Shown: positions 25,479-32,960, counted from the stretch's first letter. The stretch: DNA of 64,000 nt from Candidatus Chloroploca mongolica (GCF_004762035.2 NZ_SIJK02000020.1:16266-80265), one strand, 5' to 3'. Numbers and translations are program-made. The notes: generated by a model not told the origin, from the letters alone.

Positions 25479-26135
25479 TCATAGCCGGACAAACTGCAGG
25501 TGCCTGACCAGTTCCATCTCAGAGCACTCGCCTTCGATGATCAGGTGCTCGTTGATAACCGTTGTAGGTGTCTCTTTCACCGCGTAATGCTCGGCCAACT
25601 GGGGAAAGGCTCGTACTTCGATCGCCTCGGCGCTAATGAGCGGGCTTGTTCGCGCCAGCCTGTAGGCAAGCAGCATCGCTGCAGGAGAGGCGTGGTCGGC
25701 GGCTGTGACGAAGACCTGGATATGTAACGGTTGGTATATTCGATCGAGAAAAGCGTGCGTTTTCAGCTGAACGCTGAGTGGGGCTGCCTTGCCGGTGATA
25801 AGCACCGTCTCTAGCAGAGCGCTGAAGATATAACCGCTCGGCAGGCCAAAAAAGCGTAAGCGAAAATCGGCGCTTTCACTATCACATACGATAATTGCCG
25901 GTGCTTTGCCGATTCCAACGCCCAAGGCGAAGGCAGCATCAGTCGCCAGGTCGTGAACCTCAAGGTTGAGGCGAGGGTGCAGGCTGACCAGTTCGTGCAG
26001 TAACTCAGCAACAAGCGAGCTATACTGATCAAAAGGAGAGTGGGTAAAGAGCAAGAGATGCACATCATGCCGCAAGGGTTCCAGGAGCAAGCGCACTGAT
26101 CGGCGGTCTTTTTCGCGGAGGAATGTTAGGCTCAT
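25479..26135 (-). CDS. Protein-disulfide-oxidoreductase-like protein lacking both CxxC sites
   Basis: 218 residues with two thioredoxin folds, as in archaeal/bacterial PDO and glutaredoxin-like domain proteins. Conserved fold markers are FRLRFFGLPSGYIFSALLE between the domains and cis-Pro loops KAPAIIV and ETPTTVI. The first active site, usually C-x-Y-C, is D-Q-Y-S (residues 36-39). The second, usually CPYC, is D-H-A-S (147-150). The only Cys residues lie elsewhere (VCDS, GECS). It cannot do thiol exchange in the usual way and may be a chaperone or binding subunit. It is the last gene of the bchG operon, 51 nt after the radical SAM gene. Confidence 0.88.
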   Translation of the reverse strand: MSLTFLREKDRRSVRLLLEPLRHDVHLLLFTHSPFDQYSSLVAELLHELVSLHPRLNLEVHDLATDAAFALGVGIGKAPAIIVCDSESADFRLRFFGLPSGYIFSALLETVLITGKAAPLSVQLKTHAFLDRIYQPLHIQVFVTAADHASPAAMLLAYRLARTSPLISAEAIEVRAFPQLAEHYAVKETPTTVINEHLIIEGECSEMELVRHLQFVRL

Positions 26136-26186
26136 ACATCTTGACCTGGCTCAACCGACCGACTCGTGCGCTTCCTGGCGACGATC

Positions 26187-27572
26187 CTATAGAAAGGTTT
26201 CTGGCGTGAGGCGCTGCGTGAAGTGGTGCATGGCGATATTGACGAGCCAGACCCAGTCGGGCCTTCGCCCGGCCATGCGTTTCCAGATATTGGGCCACGA
26301 GTAGACGGCACGCTGAAGCTTGATGAAGTTGCGCAGGAACTCATCACGGCCCATCCCGGCTGGCTCGTACATGTAGTGGAAGGTGTCGTACTTGTCCCAG
26401 TCGTGCTGCACAACCCGCGGACGCATCTCTTCGTACCACGGCGTGCCAGGGAAGGGCGTGGCGATCGTGAAGACGGGAAACTCAATGCGATTCTGCACAA
26501 TGAAGTCGTAGGTATGCTGGAAGCTCGCCGCAGTGTCTGTATCGAAACCGAAGATGAAGTAGCCCTGAAGGGCAATGCCCTGTTTATGGACGTTCTTCAC
26601 AATCTCTTCGTAGTTACTTACTCGGTTCGAGCCCTTGTGGACATACTTGATCGTCTCTGGGGAAACAGACTCGAAGCCAACGTTGAGCATTTCGCAGCCG
26701 GCCTTCTTCGCCAACTCGGCGACGGCTGGCCGCTCTAGGAAGTTCATCGAGATATTGGCGTTCCACCCCACACCCATACCCACCATAGCGTGGAAGAGCT
26801 CGTCGGCGAAGGCTGGCTTAAAGCTGATATTGTCGTCCATGAAGGAGAGATGGATGTTGGCCTTGCCTACCTCGTGCTGGCGATGTTTGATCTCGTCGAT
26901 CACCCGGTCAGACTCTCGCACGCGAAAGCTTTTGCCGTAGATACGAGGGGTGCAGCAAAAATTGCAGCCTACCGGGCAGCCTTTTGTTGCCAGGAGCGGA
27001 AGGCGAAAAGAGTAGCGTTTGCTGTTCGGCGAACGGCGAGCAAAGGAGAACTCTGTCCGCCCCATCGTGCTCATCGGCTTCCATCCAGCCTCTGCCGACG
27101 GCCGGTAGAGCGGCTTCAGGTCACCGTCGTAGATGTCACGTGCGAGTTCCTCGTAGACTGACTCCAACTCGCCAAAGACTACGGCGTCGCAGTACTGGCT
27201 TGCCTCCTCGATCATCATCGTCGGGTGGACCCCGCCGAGGATGACCTGCTTGCCCTGGGCGCGCGCACGAGCGGCGATCGCATAGACCCGCCGGGCGTTC
27301 AGCGTGCGCGACGTCATCGCCACGACGTCATAGCGTGAAAAATCCTCGGGCACCGCATCATCAATGCGCTCATCAACAAAGTCGACGTCGAAGTGCTGCT
27401 GGACCAGCGTAGCGACCATCAAGAGGTTGAGTGGCATGCTCACTTTGCCTGAGTCGACCATCAGCGGTGTACTACTCTTGGGCTGGATCAGCAGCCAGCG
27501 CTTCCGTTGCGCCTGGGGAATCAGCAGAGGCGGGGTGGTCTCACTCAGTTCGGGCGTGATCAACTCGGTCAT
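26187..27572 (-). CDS. BchE-like radical SAM protein with B12-binding-type N-terminal domain
   Basis: 461 residues. Residues 25-155 form a B12-binding-fold domain (GGVHPTMM, VFGELESVYEELA) that lacks the DxHxxG cobalamin ligand motif. The radical SAM site is C-x3-C-x2-C (Cys199, 203, 206 in GCPVGCNFC), followed by FMDDNISF and GFESVSPETIKYV. The family includes BchE cyclase, the BchQ/BchR methylases and hopanoid HpnP. It is shorter than typical BchE, so I do not call it that. Its position two genes downstream of bchG suggests a step in bacteriochlorophyll modification, such as methylation or oxidation. Reaction inferred only from context. Confidence 0.85.
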   Translation of the reverse strand: MTELITPELSETTPPLLIPQAQRKRWLLIQPKSSTPLMVDSGKVSMPLNLLMVATLVQQHFDVDFVDERIDDAVPEDFSRYDVVAMTSRTLNARRVYAIAARARAQGKQVILGGVHPTMMIEEASQYCDAVVFGELESVYEELARDIYDGDLKPLYRPSAEAGWKPMSTMGRTEFSFARRSPNSKRYSFRLPLLATKGCPVGCNFCCTPRIYGKSFRVRESDRVIDEIKHRQHEVGKANIHLSFMDDNISFKPAFADELFHAMVGMGVGWNANISMNFLERPAVAELAKKAGCEMLNVGFESVSPETIKYVHKGSNRVSNYEEIVKNVHKQGIALQGYFIFGFDTDTAASFQHTYDFIVQNRIEFPVFTIATPFPGTPWYEEMRPRVVQHDWDKYDTFHYMYEPAGMGRDEFLRNFIKLQRAVYSWPNIWKRMAGRRPDWVWLVNIAMHHFTQRLTPETFL

Positions 27573-27613
27573 AGGTCGCTGCTCCTCATTTCATTCAGGT
27601 AAACAGGAGAGTG

Positions 27614-28096
27614 TCAGCAAATGCTTAGCGTGATGGCCAGATCCTCAAGGGCCATTCTGGCGTGTTCTGCGGTCTGTGTCATGCGCTGTCCCGAGGGAAA
27701 AGCCTCATCGGGCACCGCCGCCACGGCCTCTCCGATGGCGAGGAGCCAGCTCGCGTAGGCGACAGCCTCGCTGTTGGGCGCCCGCCGAGAGAGAATCGCG
27801 GCAGCCTGACGGCACTGTTCCAGCGAGAGGCGACAAATCGCCATACGATCCTCGGGGAAATGCTCTGGGTAGCGCGGTCGCTGACCGGCGTGTAGCGCCG
27901 CACGTATCGCGACTATCAGCTTGCTCGAAGTGTCCGGCATCGCCGTCTCTAGAATGGCCCAGATCCCGGCCATCATCTTTTGGTATGCCACCAGGCGGCT
28001 GTAACGATCGGACTCGACGATATAGAGCGCGGCGAAGGCAGGGGCCGACAAGAGGAGGTTCCACTCATCAGGGGTGAAATCGGCCTCGGTGCTCAC
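27614..28096 (-). CDS. Hypothetical helical protein encoded directly after bchG
   Basis: 160 residues from GTG 28096. I chose this start because AGAGGA lies just upstream and because it aligns exactly with the start of the paralogue at 24732; an in-frame TTG at 28120 would overlap the bchG stop. Conserved features shared with the paralogue are TxDEWxLLxxAP, IVxS(E/D), EQCRQAAAILSRR and AYASWLLAIGEAVAAVP. It is all-helical, with no cofactor motif. Tight linkage to bchG (17 nt) implies a role in pigment synthesis, membrane insertion or its regulation, but no function is known to me. Confidence 0.75.
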   Translation of the reverse strand: MSTEADFTPDEWNLLLSAPAFAALYIVESDRYSRLVAYQKMMAGIWAILETAMPDTSSKLIVAIRAALHAGQRPRYPEHFPEDRMAICRLSLEQCRQAAAILSRRAPNSEAVAYASWLLAIGEAVAAVPDEAFPSGQRMTQTAEHARMALEDLAITLSIC

Positions 28097-28112
28097 CGCA
28101 TTCCTCTCTTGC

Positions 28113-29057
28113 TTAGCCAAAGTAGCCGCCGACGATTAAGGCCGAGACGAACTGGATTAGGAGAATGAAGGGGTTGCTTGCCACAATGTAGCGCAGGAAA
28201 TTCTTGTGCGTGGGCTCCCGATAGAGCCGAACCTGGCTGTTCAGGGGGACAATCAGAGCCAGCGCGGCAATGGCCGCCGCCCACAGATGCCCGCTCATCA
28301 GGGCCAGGGCCAGGAGCATAAGCTCGCAGATGCCGATGATCGCGTAGGACACCAGCAGGGTGCGCCGCGCACCAAAGGCCACCGTCATTGATTGCAGACC
28401 GTGCTTGCGATCACCCTCGATGCTCTTGATGTCGTTGAGAAAGAGCAACCCCGCGGCCAGCGCACTGTTGATGATGGCCAGGGTGAAACTTGGCCAGGTC
28501 AGTGGGGCGAAGATCATATGGCCTGCCATCCAGCTCAAGAAAACATAGCCAAAGCCCACGGCAGGGGGGCCGAGCCAGTAATGCTGCTTGAGCTTGACTG
28601 GAGGGACACTGTACGCCGCCGCGAGGATGAGGCTCATGGCTGCCAGCACGGGCATCCAGAGACTCTCCATTGCCAGGAACAGTGATACTGCTGCCGTCGC
28701 CAGGCCCAGGCCTATCCAGTTGCCACGGGCTGCACGCAGGGTAATGCGCTGCGAGGGAATGGGCCGGGAGGGGTCGTTGATCGCATCCAGCTCGCGGTCG
28801 AAATAGTCGTTGATGCTCTGGCTGAAGCCCGTACCGAAAGGGCCACACATCAGCGCCGTCAATACCACCAGGAGAATATCCCGCGCATCATTCACATGAA
28901 AACCGGGGTCGCCTTGACCGGCAGCAAGGGCGCCGCAGATGACCATAGTGATCGGGGTAATCCATGTCACCGGATCGGCAAGCTCAAGGTGGGCGCGAAG
29001 GCGCTGACGAAAAGGTGCTCTTTCTGCGGGGATCGGTCGTGCCCAATGTTCGGCCAT
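28113..29057 (-). CDS. bchG: (Bacterio)chlorophyll synthase
   Basis: 314 residues from ATG 29057 (GAAGG upstream). It is a UbiA-superfamily prenyltransferase with the first Asp-rich motif NDYFDRELDAINDPSRPIPS and a second, LNDIKSIEGDRKHG, both matching the BchG/ChlG subgroup rather than quinone or heme O synthases. Eight or nine hydrophobic helices span the protein. It esterifies (bacterio)chlorophyllide with geranylgeranyl or phytyl diphosphate at the membrane. It leads a four-gene operon with a hypothetical protein, a BchE-like radical SAM protein and a redox-dead PDO homologue. Whether it serves BChl a or a chlorosome BChl (the BchK role) cannot be settled here; the N-terminal motifs favour bchG. 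Confidence 0.9.
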   Translation of the reverse strand: MAEHWARPIPAERAPFRQRLRAHLELADPVTWITPITMVICGALAAGQGDPGFHVNDARDILLVVLTALMCGPFGTGFSQSINDYFDRELDAINDPSRPIPSQRITLRAARGNWIGLGLATAAVSLFLAMESLWMPVLAAMSLILAAAYSVPPVKLKQHYWLGPPAVGFGYVFLSWMAGHMIFAPLTWPSFTLAIINSALAAGLLFLNDIKSIEGDRKHGLQSMTVAFGARRTLLVSYAIIGICELMLLALALMSGHLWAAAIAALALIVPLNSQVRLYREPTHKNFLRYIVASNPFILLIQFVSALIVGGYFG

Positions 29058-29179
29058 ACTCGTGCCTTCGTAAACCCGTGCTGCTGCTGACGGCAGTCCC
29101 GGAAGCACTGTTACTGTAGCACTGACCGCATGTGGGAAACATTAAGCGCGGGCCGAAACCCATAAGACTACCATGAAGG

Positions 29180-29210
29180 AACCCTTGGGGTACAGCGCCG
29201 CCAAGGGTTA
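29180..29210 (-). promoter_or_regulatory. Hairpin in the bchG leader
   Basis: AACCCTTGG (29182-29190) and CCAAGGGTT (29202-29210) form a 9-bp stem about 125 nt upstream of the bchG start, within the predicted leader from the 29239-29267 promoter. It could be a regulatory stem, but no known riboswitch was recognised. Confidence 0.35.
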
Positions 29211-29238
29211 GCGCACCTACGCTAAAAACGTTGCGCCT

Positions 29239-29267
29239 TTTGTACGTAAGAAGCACGCCAGGAGCAA
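29239..29267 (-). promoter_or_regulatory. Probable promoter of the bchG operon
   Basis: On the minus strand TTGCTC (29267-29262) and TACAAA (29244-29239) are 17 nt apart. The 29-bp segment matches the promoter of the Uma2 remnant (19096-19124) at 25 of 29 positions, and the similarity extends a few bases on both sides. Transcription would start near 29232 and give a leader of about 175 nt. Confidence 0.5.
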
Positions 29268-29273
29268 ACAATT

Positions 29274-29320
29274 AAAAATCCGCTCGACCAGACCGGTAAG
29301 GTCTGGTTGAGCGGATTTTT
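29274..29320 (-). terminator. Rho-independent terminator after the CtaA-CtaB fusion gene
   Basis: Arms AAAAATCCGCTCGACCAGACC (29274-29294) and its complement at 29300-29320 form a 21-bp stem with one G-U pair and a 5-nt loop. On the minus strand the stem ends in a T-tract. It isolates the heme A gene from the bchG promoter. Confidence 0.85.
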
Positions 29321-29340
29321 TAAGGCAACCATCGGTGAAA

Positions 29341-31083
29341 CTACCAGGCCATCACCCGGTCAATGACCATGACGACAAACAAAAGGGCGAGATAGAGCAG
29401 GCTGTACTTGTAGAGGCCCCAGATGCTGGCTTGATCGCCGCGCTTCCAGACGTGCCAGGCTGACTGCAGAAAGAGTGCGCCGAGCAGCGCGGCCCCGCCA
29501 AAGTAGATCCACCCCATCGCTCCGATTGCCGTGAGCAAGAGGCTGAGGGCCACCAGGATGACTGAATAGACTAGGATCTGCCAGCGAGTCTCGCCTTCAC
29601 CGGCGACGACGGGCAGCATCGGCACCCCTGCCCGCGCATAGTCCTTTTGCTTGACCAGCGCCAGCGCCCAGAAATGGGGCGGCGTCCAGTAAAAGACAAT
29701 CGCAAAGAGCAGCAGGGCGGCCACGCTCAACTCACCTGTGACGGCAGTCCAGCCAACCAGGGGTGGCAGCGCACCGGCACCGCCACCGATCACAATATTT
29801 TGCCAGGTGCTCCGCTTGAGCCACTGGGTATAGAACCAGGCATAGTAGAAGATGCCGAGGGTCGAGACCAGCGCTGCCAGCGGGGTGGTAAAGACGAGCA
29901 TCACCACAACCGAGAGCGCACTCAAGACGAACCCGAAGATCATCGCATTGCGCCGCGAGATCCGTCCTGAAGGGACTGGACGCCGACTGGTACGTCCCAT
30001 ATTGATATCGATATCGCTATCGAACGCGCAGTTGATGGCCCCGGCCCCGCCTGCCGCCAGATAGCCGCCGATCATCGTCCAGAAGACTAACCAGAGCGAT
30101 GGTGAGCCTGCCTCGGTGAGATACATTGCCCCTGCCGTGGTCACCAGCAGCAACGAGATGACTTTGGGTTTGGTGAGGCTGAGATAATCTTTCCAGAGTG
30201 GCGGTGCTTCATCCGTAGCTGGCCGTGCGGCAACCACCGGCATCGTTGCGGGCAACGGGCGGCGCAGCGCGAGCACAGCCAGGGCGAGCGTGGCCCCCCA
30301 GACAAGTGCGGCGAGGCCCACGCCCATGCCAGCGGCGGCTGGGGGCAACAGGATCAGCGGTATCTCAATGAGGATCAAGAGCAGCACCGCCGCAGCGACG
30401 CCAATAAGCAGGGAGTCGCCTCGTCGCGAACGCCACGTCTGCCAGAACGTCCCGCTGGCAAGCATTCCGGCCATCGCCAGGGCACCCCCGGCATTGATGG
30501 GCAATGCTGAAGCGGCACTGGCGGCTGGGTCACCAAGAATACGCGCACTCAGCGCCAGGGCAAGCACCCCCGTCGCGCCTGCCGTCCACCAGGCGAGGCC
30601 GCTCAAGCGCCGCGCCTCACGCGTAGCCCGACCACCCGCACGCATTGCAGGCAGAGGCTGGAGCAGTGCCGCCGTCCCGATGGCTTGCGCGCCAAGCATC
30701 AGCAGCGCGAGCCCCAGGTGAGCTAGATTGATTGCCTCATAGAGCCCCAGGGCGACCATGATGCCACCGGCAGCGACCTCGACCAGCCCGAAGAGCGGCG
30801 CGATCAGCAGGGGAAGCCGCACCCAACGCTCAAGGTCGGGACGTCGCCAGACCATTGCGGCAATAAACAGCGCCACAACCATCGCGAATGCAACAAGGAT
30901 GCGGTGCCCAAACGCGACCCAGAGGGCCGGCGTAGCCGGGCCAGTGAACAACTCGGCACAGAGCGGCCAGCCGGTACAGACGGCGGCACTTTCGGTGGCA
31001 CTAACCAGGCCACCCGACACGATTGCTACCAACGTCAACAATGAACCGATGACCGTGCTTCGACGTAACAACTTATCTGGCAT
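29341..31083 (-). CDS. Fused heme A synthase (CtaA/Cox15) and protoheme IX farnesyltransferase (CtaB)
   Basis: 580 residues. Residues 1-285 are a CtaA-type domain with a Cys pair (VCTGWPLC) and heme-ligand His candidates in FGHRILVAF and NLAHLGLALL. Residues 295-580 are a complete CtaB domain: LTKPKVISLLLVTT, Asp-rich NCAFDSDIDINMGRTSRRP, and YWTPPHFWALALVKQKDYARAG. Together they convert protoheme to heme O and then heme A in the membrane for cytochrome oxidase. The fusion guarantees equal amounts and possibly channelling. The gene is followed by a terminator and preceded by a small membrane protein gene. In Chloroflexi such fusions are expected in species that respire aerobically in the dark. 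Confidence 0.93.
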   Translation of the reverse strand: MPDKLLRRSTVIGSLLTLVAIVSGGLVSATESAAVCTGWPLCAELFTGPATPALWVAFGHRILVAFAMVVALFIAAMVWRRPDLERWVRLPLLIAPLFGLVEVAAGGIMVALGLYEAINLAHLGLALLMLGAQAIGTAALLQPLPAMRAGGRATREARRLSGLAWWTAGATGVLALALSARILGDPAASAASALPINAGGALAMAGMLASGTFWQTWRSRRGDSLLIGVAAAVLLLILIEIPLILLPPAAAGMGVGLAALVWGATLALAVLALRRPLPATMPVVAARPATDEAPPLWKDYLSLTKPKVISLLLVTTAGAMYLTEAGSPSLWLVFWTMIGGYLAAGGAGAINCAFDSDIDINMGRTSRRPVPSGRISRRNAMIFGFVLSALSVVVMLVFTTPLAALVSTLGIFYYAWFYTQWLKRSTWQNIVIGGGAGALPPLVGWTAVTGELSVAALLLFAIVFYWTPPHFWALALVKQKDYARAGVPMLPVVAGEGETRWQILVYSVILVALSLLLTAIGAMGWIYFGGAALLGALFLQSAWHVWKRGDQASIWGLYKYSLLYLALLFVVMVIDRVMAW

Positions 31084-31100
31084 ATTGTCACCGTAGAGAA

Positions 31101-31313
31101 TTACGCGCTGAGCGCAAGAAATGAGCCGTACAACAGCACCCCGGTCAACACTGCCGTCGCCACTGTCCAGGCCAGATCACTGGCCCCGTGGCTTTGTGGG
31201 ACACCGACGGGCAGCTCAGTGGTTTGCCGACGTAGCCGCCAGGCGGCGTGGATCAGCAAGGCCTGTCCAACGCAACAAACGGCCACGATGGCCCAGAAGA
31301 GAAGAGATTGCAT
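31101..31313 (-). CDS. Small two-helix membrane protein
   Basis: 70 residues if translation starts at ATG 31313 (MQSLLFWAIVAVCCVGQALL); an in-frame extension to 31370 is basic and less likely. Two hydrophobic helices (residues 3-20 and about 48-65) flank a short polar loop. It lies 17 nt upstream of the CtaA-CtaB fusion on the same strand, so it is probably co-translated and may be an accessory protein of heme A synthesis or oxidase assembly. I do not recognise the family. Confidence 0.6.
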   Translation of the reverse strand: MQSLLFWAIVAVCCVGQALLIHAAWRLRRQTTELPVGVPQSHGASDLAWTVATAVLTGVLLYGSFLALSA

Positions 31314-31427
31314 CAGGCTCGCTCGCTTTCTTGTTGTGCGCAATGCGCTGCGGCGACACAGCCCTACCAAGGGAAGGGGGGCAAGTTTGTGGAGTTATTC
31401 ACAAATTACAACTTTGTTGCGATTATA

Positions 31428-31478
31428 CCACATCTCAGCAAAAATGCCAGCATTGCTGGCATTTTTGCTGAGATGTGG
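31428..31478 (-). terminator. Terminator after the HdeD-like gene
   Basis: A perfect 25-bp inverted repeat, CCACATCTCAGCAAAAATGC (arm 31428-31452) with its complement at 31454-31478, around a single base. The internal run of five T/A gives a weak poly-U. It lies between the HdeD-like gene and the small membrane protein gene. Confidence 0.75.
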
Positions 31479-31497
31479 GCTTGGTTTGCGTACCGAC

Positions 31498-32031
31498 CTA
31501 CTTTCTCCCGATGAAGGCCCCAACAATCGTTATAATCCCCCCGACAAGCGCCGTGATGCCGAACACGAAGGGCAGCACCACCACGCCGGCCAGCGGTGAT
31601 GAGAGGATCAAGAAGCTCAACACGATCGTGAGCACGCCCCAGATGCCGACCCCGATGCCCCCGCCCTGGAAGGCCTGTACCACGCGGACGCCGCCCATAA
31701 AAATGCCCGTAATGCCCAGCATAATGATGTAAAAGGTCGCCACAATGACCCCACCGAGCAGCGGCTGGCTCAAGACGGCCAGGCCTGCCCAGATGCCAAT
31801 CACCCCACTGAGCAGCGTTAAGAACCAGCGTTCGCGACTACGAAACAGGCTGATCACATCCGCGATGCCCGAAATCAACCACGAGGCTCCAATGTAGAGC
31901 ACAATGAAGAGCGTTGTCAGCAGGGGTTGAAAAAGGAGCAGCAGCCCCAGGATGACATAACTAATACCGAGTACCAACACGAGCCAGAACGGAACCTTGT
32001 TTTGTTCTGCAACCGACGGCATCTTCAACAT
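31498..32031 (-). CDS. HdeD/DUF308 family membrane protein
   Basis: 177 residues with six hydrophobic helices arranged as three repeated hairpins, the HdeD/DUF308 layout. Typical segments are VLGISYVILGLLLLFQPL, GASWLISGIADVISLF and SGVIGIWAGLAVLSQPLLGG. HdeD of E. coli is linked to acid resistance at high density, but the family is broad and its molecular role unclear. It is a single gene with its own terminator downstream. Upstream DNA contains ATGCTATAGCAT, a small palindrome 11 nt before the start, which may be an operator. Confidence 0.88.
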   Translation of the reverse strand: MLKMPSVAEQNKVPFWLVLVLGISYVILGLLLLFQPLLTTLFIVLYIGASWLISGIADVISLFRSRERWFLTLLSGVIGIWAGLAVLSQPLLGGVIVATFYIIMLGITGIFMGGVRVVQAFQGGGIGVGIWGVLTIVLSFLILSSPLAGVVVLPFVFGITALVGGIITIVGAFIGRK

Positions 32032-32095
32032 CGATTTCTCCTATGCTATAGCATATACACGCTCTCGCACCTTGCTGCTCCGCTGGAAACACGCC

Positions 32096-32291
32096 TATAG
32101 CAATCCTAGACGATGGGCGTCTCAGGAGTGCCGGCTTTAGTCGGCTAATGGTTTTTAAGCATGACATCAGGGAGTGCCGACTTCAGTCGGCTGCAAGAAG
32201 CCGACTGAAGTCGGCACTCCCATAGACCCGATGTAAGCCTGAATCTTCATCAGTCAGGACTGTTGGATACAACCCAGATAGGAGTGCTCTA
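32096..32291. repeat. MITE-like element, long copy (family M1) with nested palindrome
   Basis: Ends TATAGCAATCCTA and TAGGAGTGCTCTA are inverted repeats, 11 of 13 bases complementary. Both ends match the 93-bp copy at 5210-5302. The interior carries a 20-bp-arm hairpin (GGGAGTGCCGACTTCAGTCG at 32170) of the AGTGCCGG family, as if one repeat had inserted into another. Non-coding. Confidence 0.65.
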
Positions 32292-32423
32292 GCTATGCTA
32301 GCCTTGTTTCCTGCGAAGCAAAGACTATGTCAGGCTGACTATGCTTCTATTGTAGAACCAGGGTGATTCAGTTGCACCTATGTTTAAGGATAGTTTTTCA
32401 ATTGCAATGAGGACAGGTGCTGA

Positions 32424-32816
32424 TCATTCGGGGGCGTAGCGATTCATCATGGCGTTGGCGGCCTGTTCAAAGTAGGTGCGCATGACTGAACGGGCCGGTT
32501 CGTCAATGCCCACCTCATCAATTGATGCAAGCATATGCTCAAGCCAGGCATCACGTTCAACCGGGCCAATTGGGTAGGGCGCATGCCGCATGCGCAAACG
32601 CGGATGGCCGCGGCGTTGCCCATATTCACCAGGCCCACCAAAATATTGCATCAGAAAGAGGAACTGATGCTCTTTGCCGGGTTCGAGGTCGTCTGGAAAC
32701 ATCGGACGCAACCGCGGATCGTGTTCTACGCGGGTATAGAATGCCTCAACGAGTTGACGTAAGACCTCGGCCCCGCCAAGCTGCTCGTAGATGGTTGGTG
32801 CGTTTTTTTCATTCAT
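32424..32816 (-). CDS. Truncated haemoglobin, group II type
   Basis: 130 residues, the length of 2-on-2 globins. IYEQLGGAEVLRQLVEAFY is the N-terminal A/B helix signature. The proximal His is His78 in RLRMRHAPYPIG, and Trp91 in ERDAWLEHM is the G8 Trp typical of groups II and III; together with the short E-F region this fits group II (trHbO/GlbO). Such globins bind O2 or NO and may protect against nitrosative stress or support peroxidase chemistry in the cytoplasm. It is transcribed divergently from the lipoprotein cytochrome c, with GC-rich palindromes between them. Confidence 0.93.
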   Translation of the reverse strand: MNEKNAPTIYEQLGGAEVLRQLVEAFYTRVEHDPRLRPMFPDDLEPGKEHQFLFLMQYFGGPGEYGQRRGHPRLRMRHAPYPIGPVERDAWLEHMLASIDEVGIDEPARSVMRTYFEQAANAMMNRYAPE

Positions 32817-32845
32817 ATGATCTATTATAATAGAAATCTCTGGTG

Positions 32846-32944
32846 TGGGGGCACGGGCCAGCCGTGCCCGTACGGGGGCACGGCGGCTGTAGGGGCACGG
32901 CTGGCCCGTGCCCGTCCGGGGGGCACGGCGCCGCCGTGCCCCTC
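32846..32944. repeat. GC-rich inverted repeats between globin and cytochrome c genes
   Basis: GGGCACGGGCCAGCCGTGCC (arm 32849-32869) is perfectly complementary to 32893-32913. A third palindrome, GGGCACGGCG-C-CGCCGTGCCC, follows at 32921-32941. Such blocks are frequent intergenic repeats in GC-rich Chloroflexi. Here they fill the divergent promoter region. Confidence 0.7.
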
Positions 32945-32960
32945 CTGGAAATGGTCTTGT

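Noticed and set aside
26187-27572. Assignment as BchE (Mg-protoporphyrin monomethyl ester cyclase)
   Set aside because: It shares the fold, but the protein is about 80-100 residues shorter than usual BchE, and the sequence after the Cys motif (CCTPRIYGKSFRVR) does not match the BchE pattern I know. Left as BchE-like.
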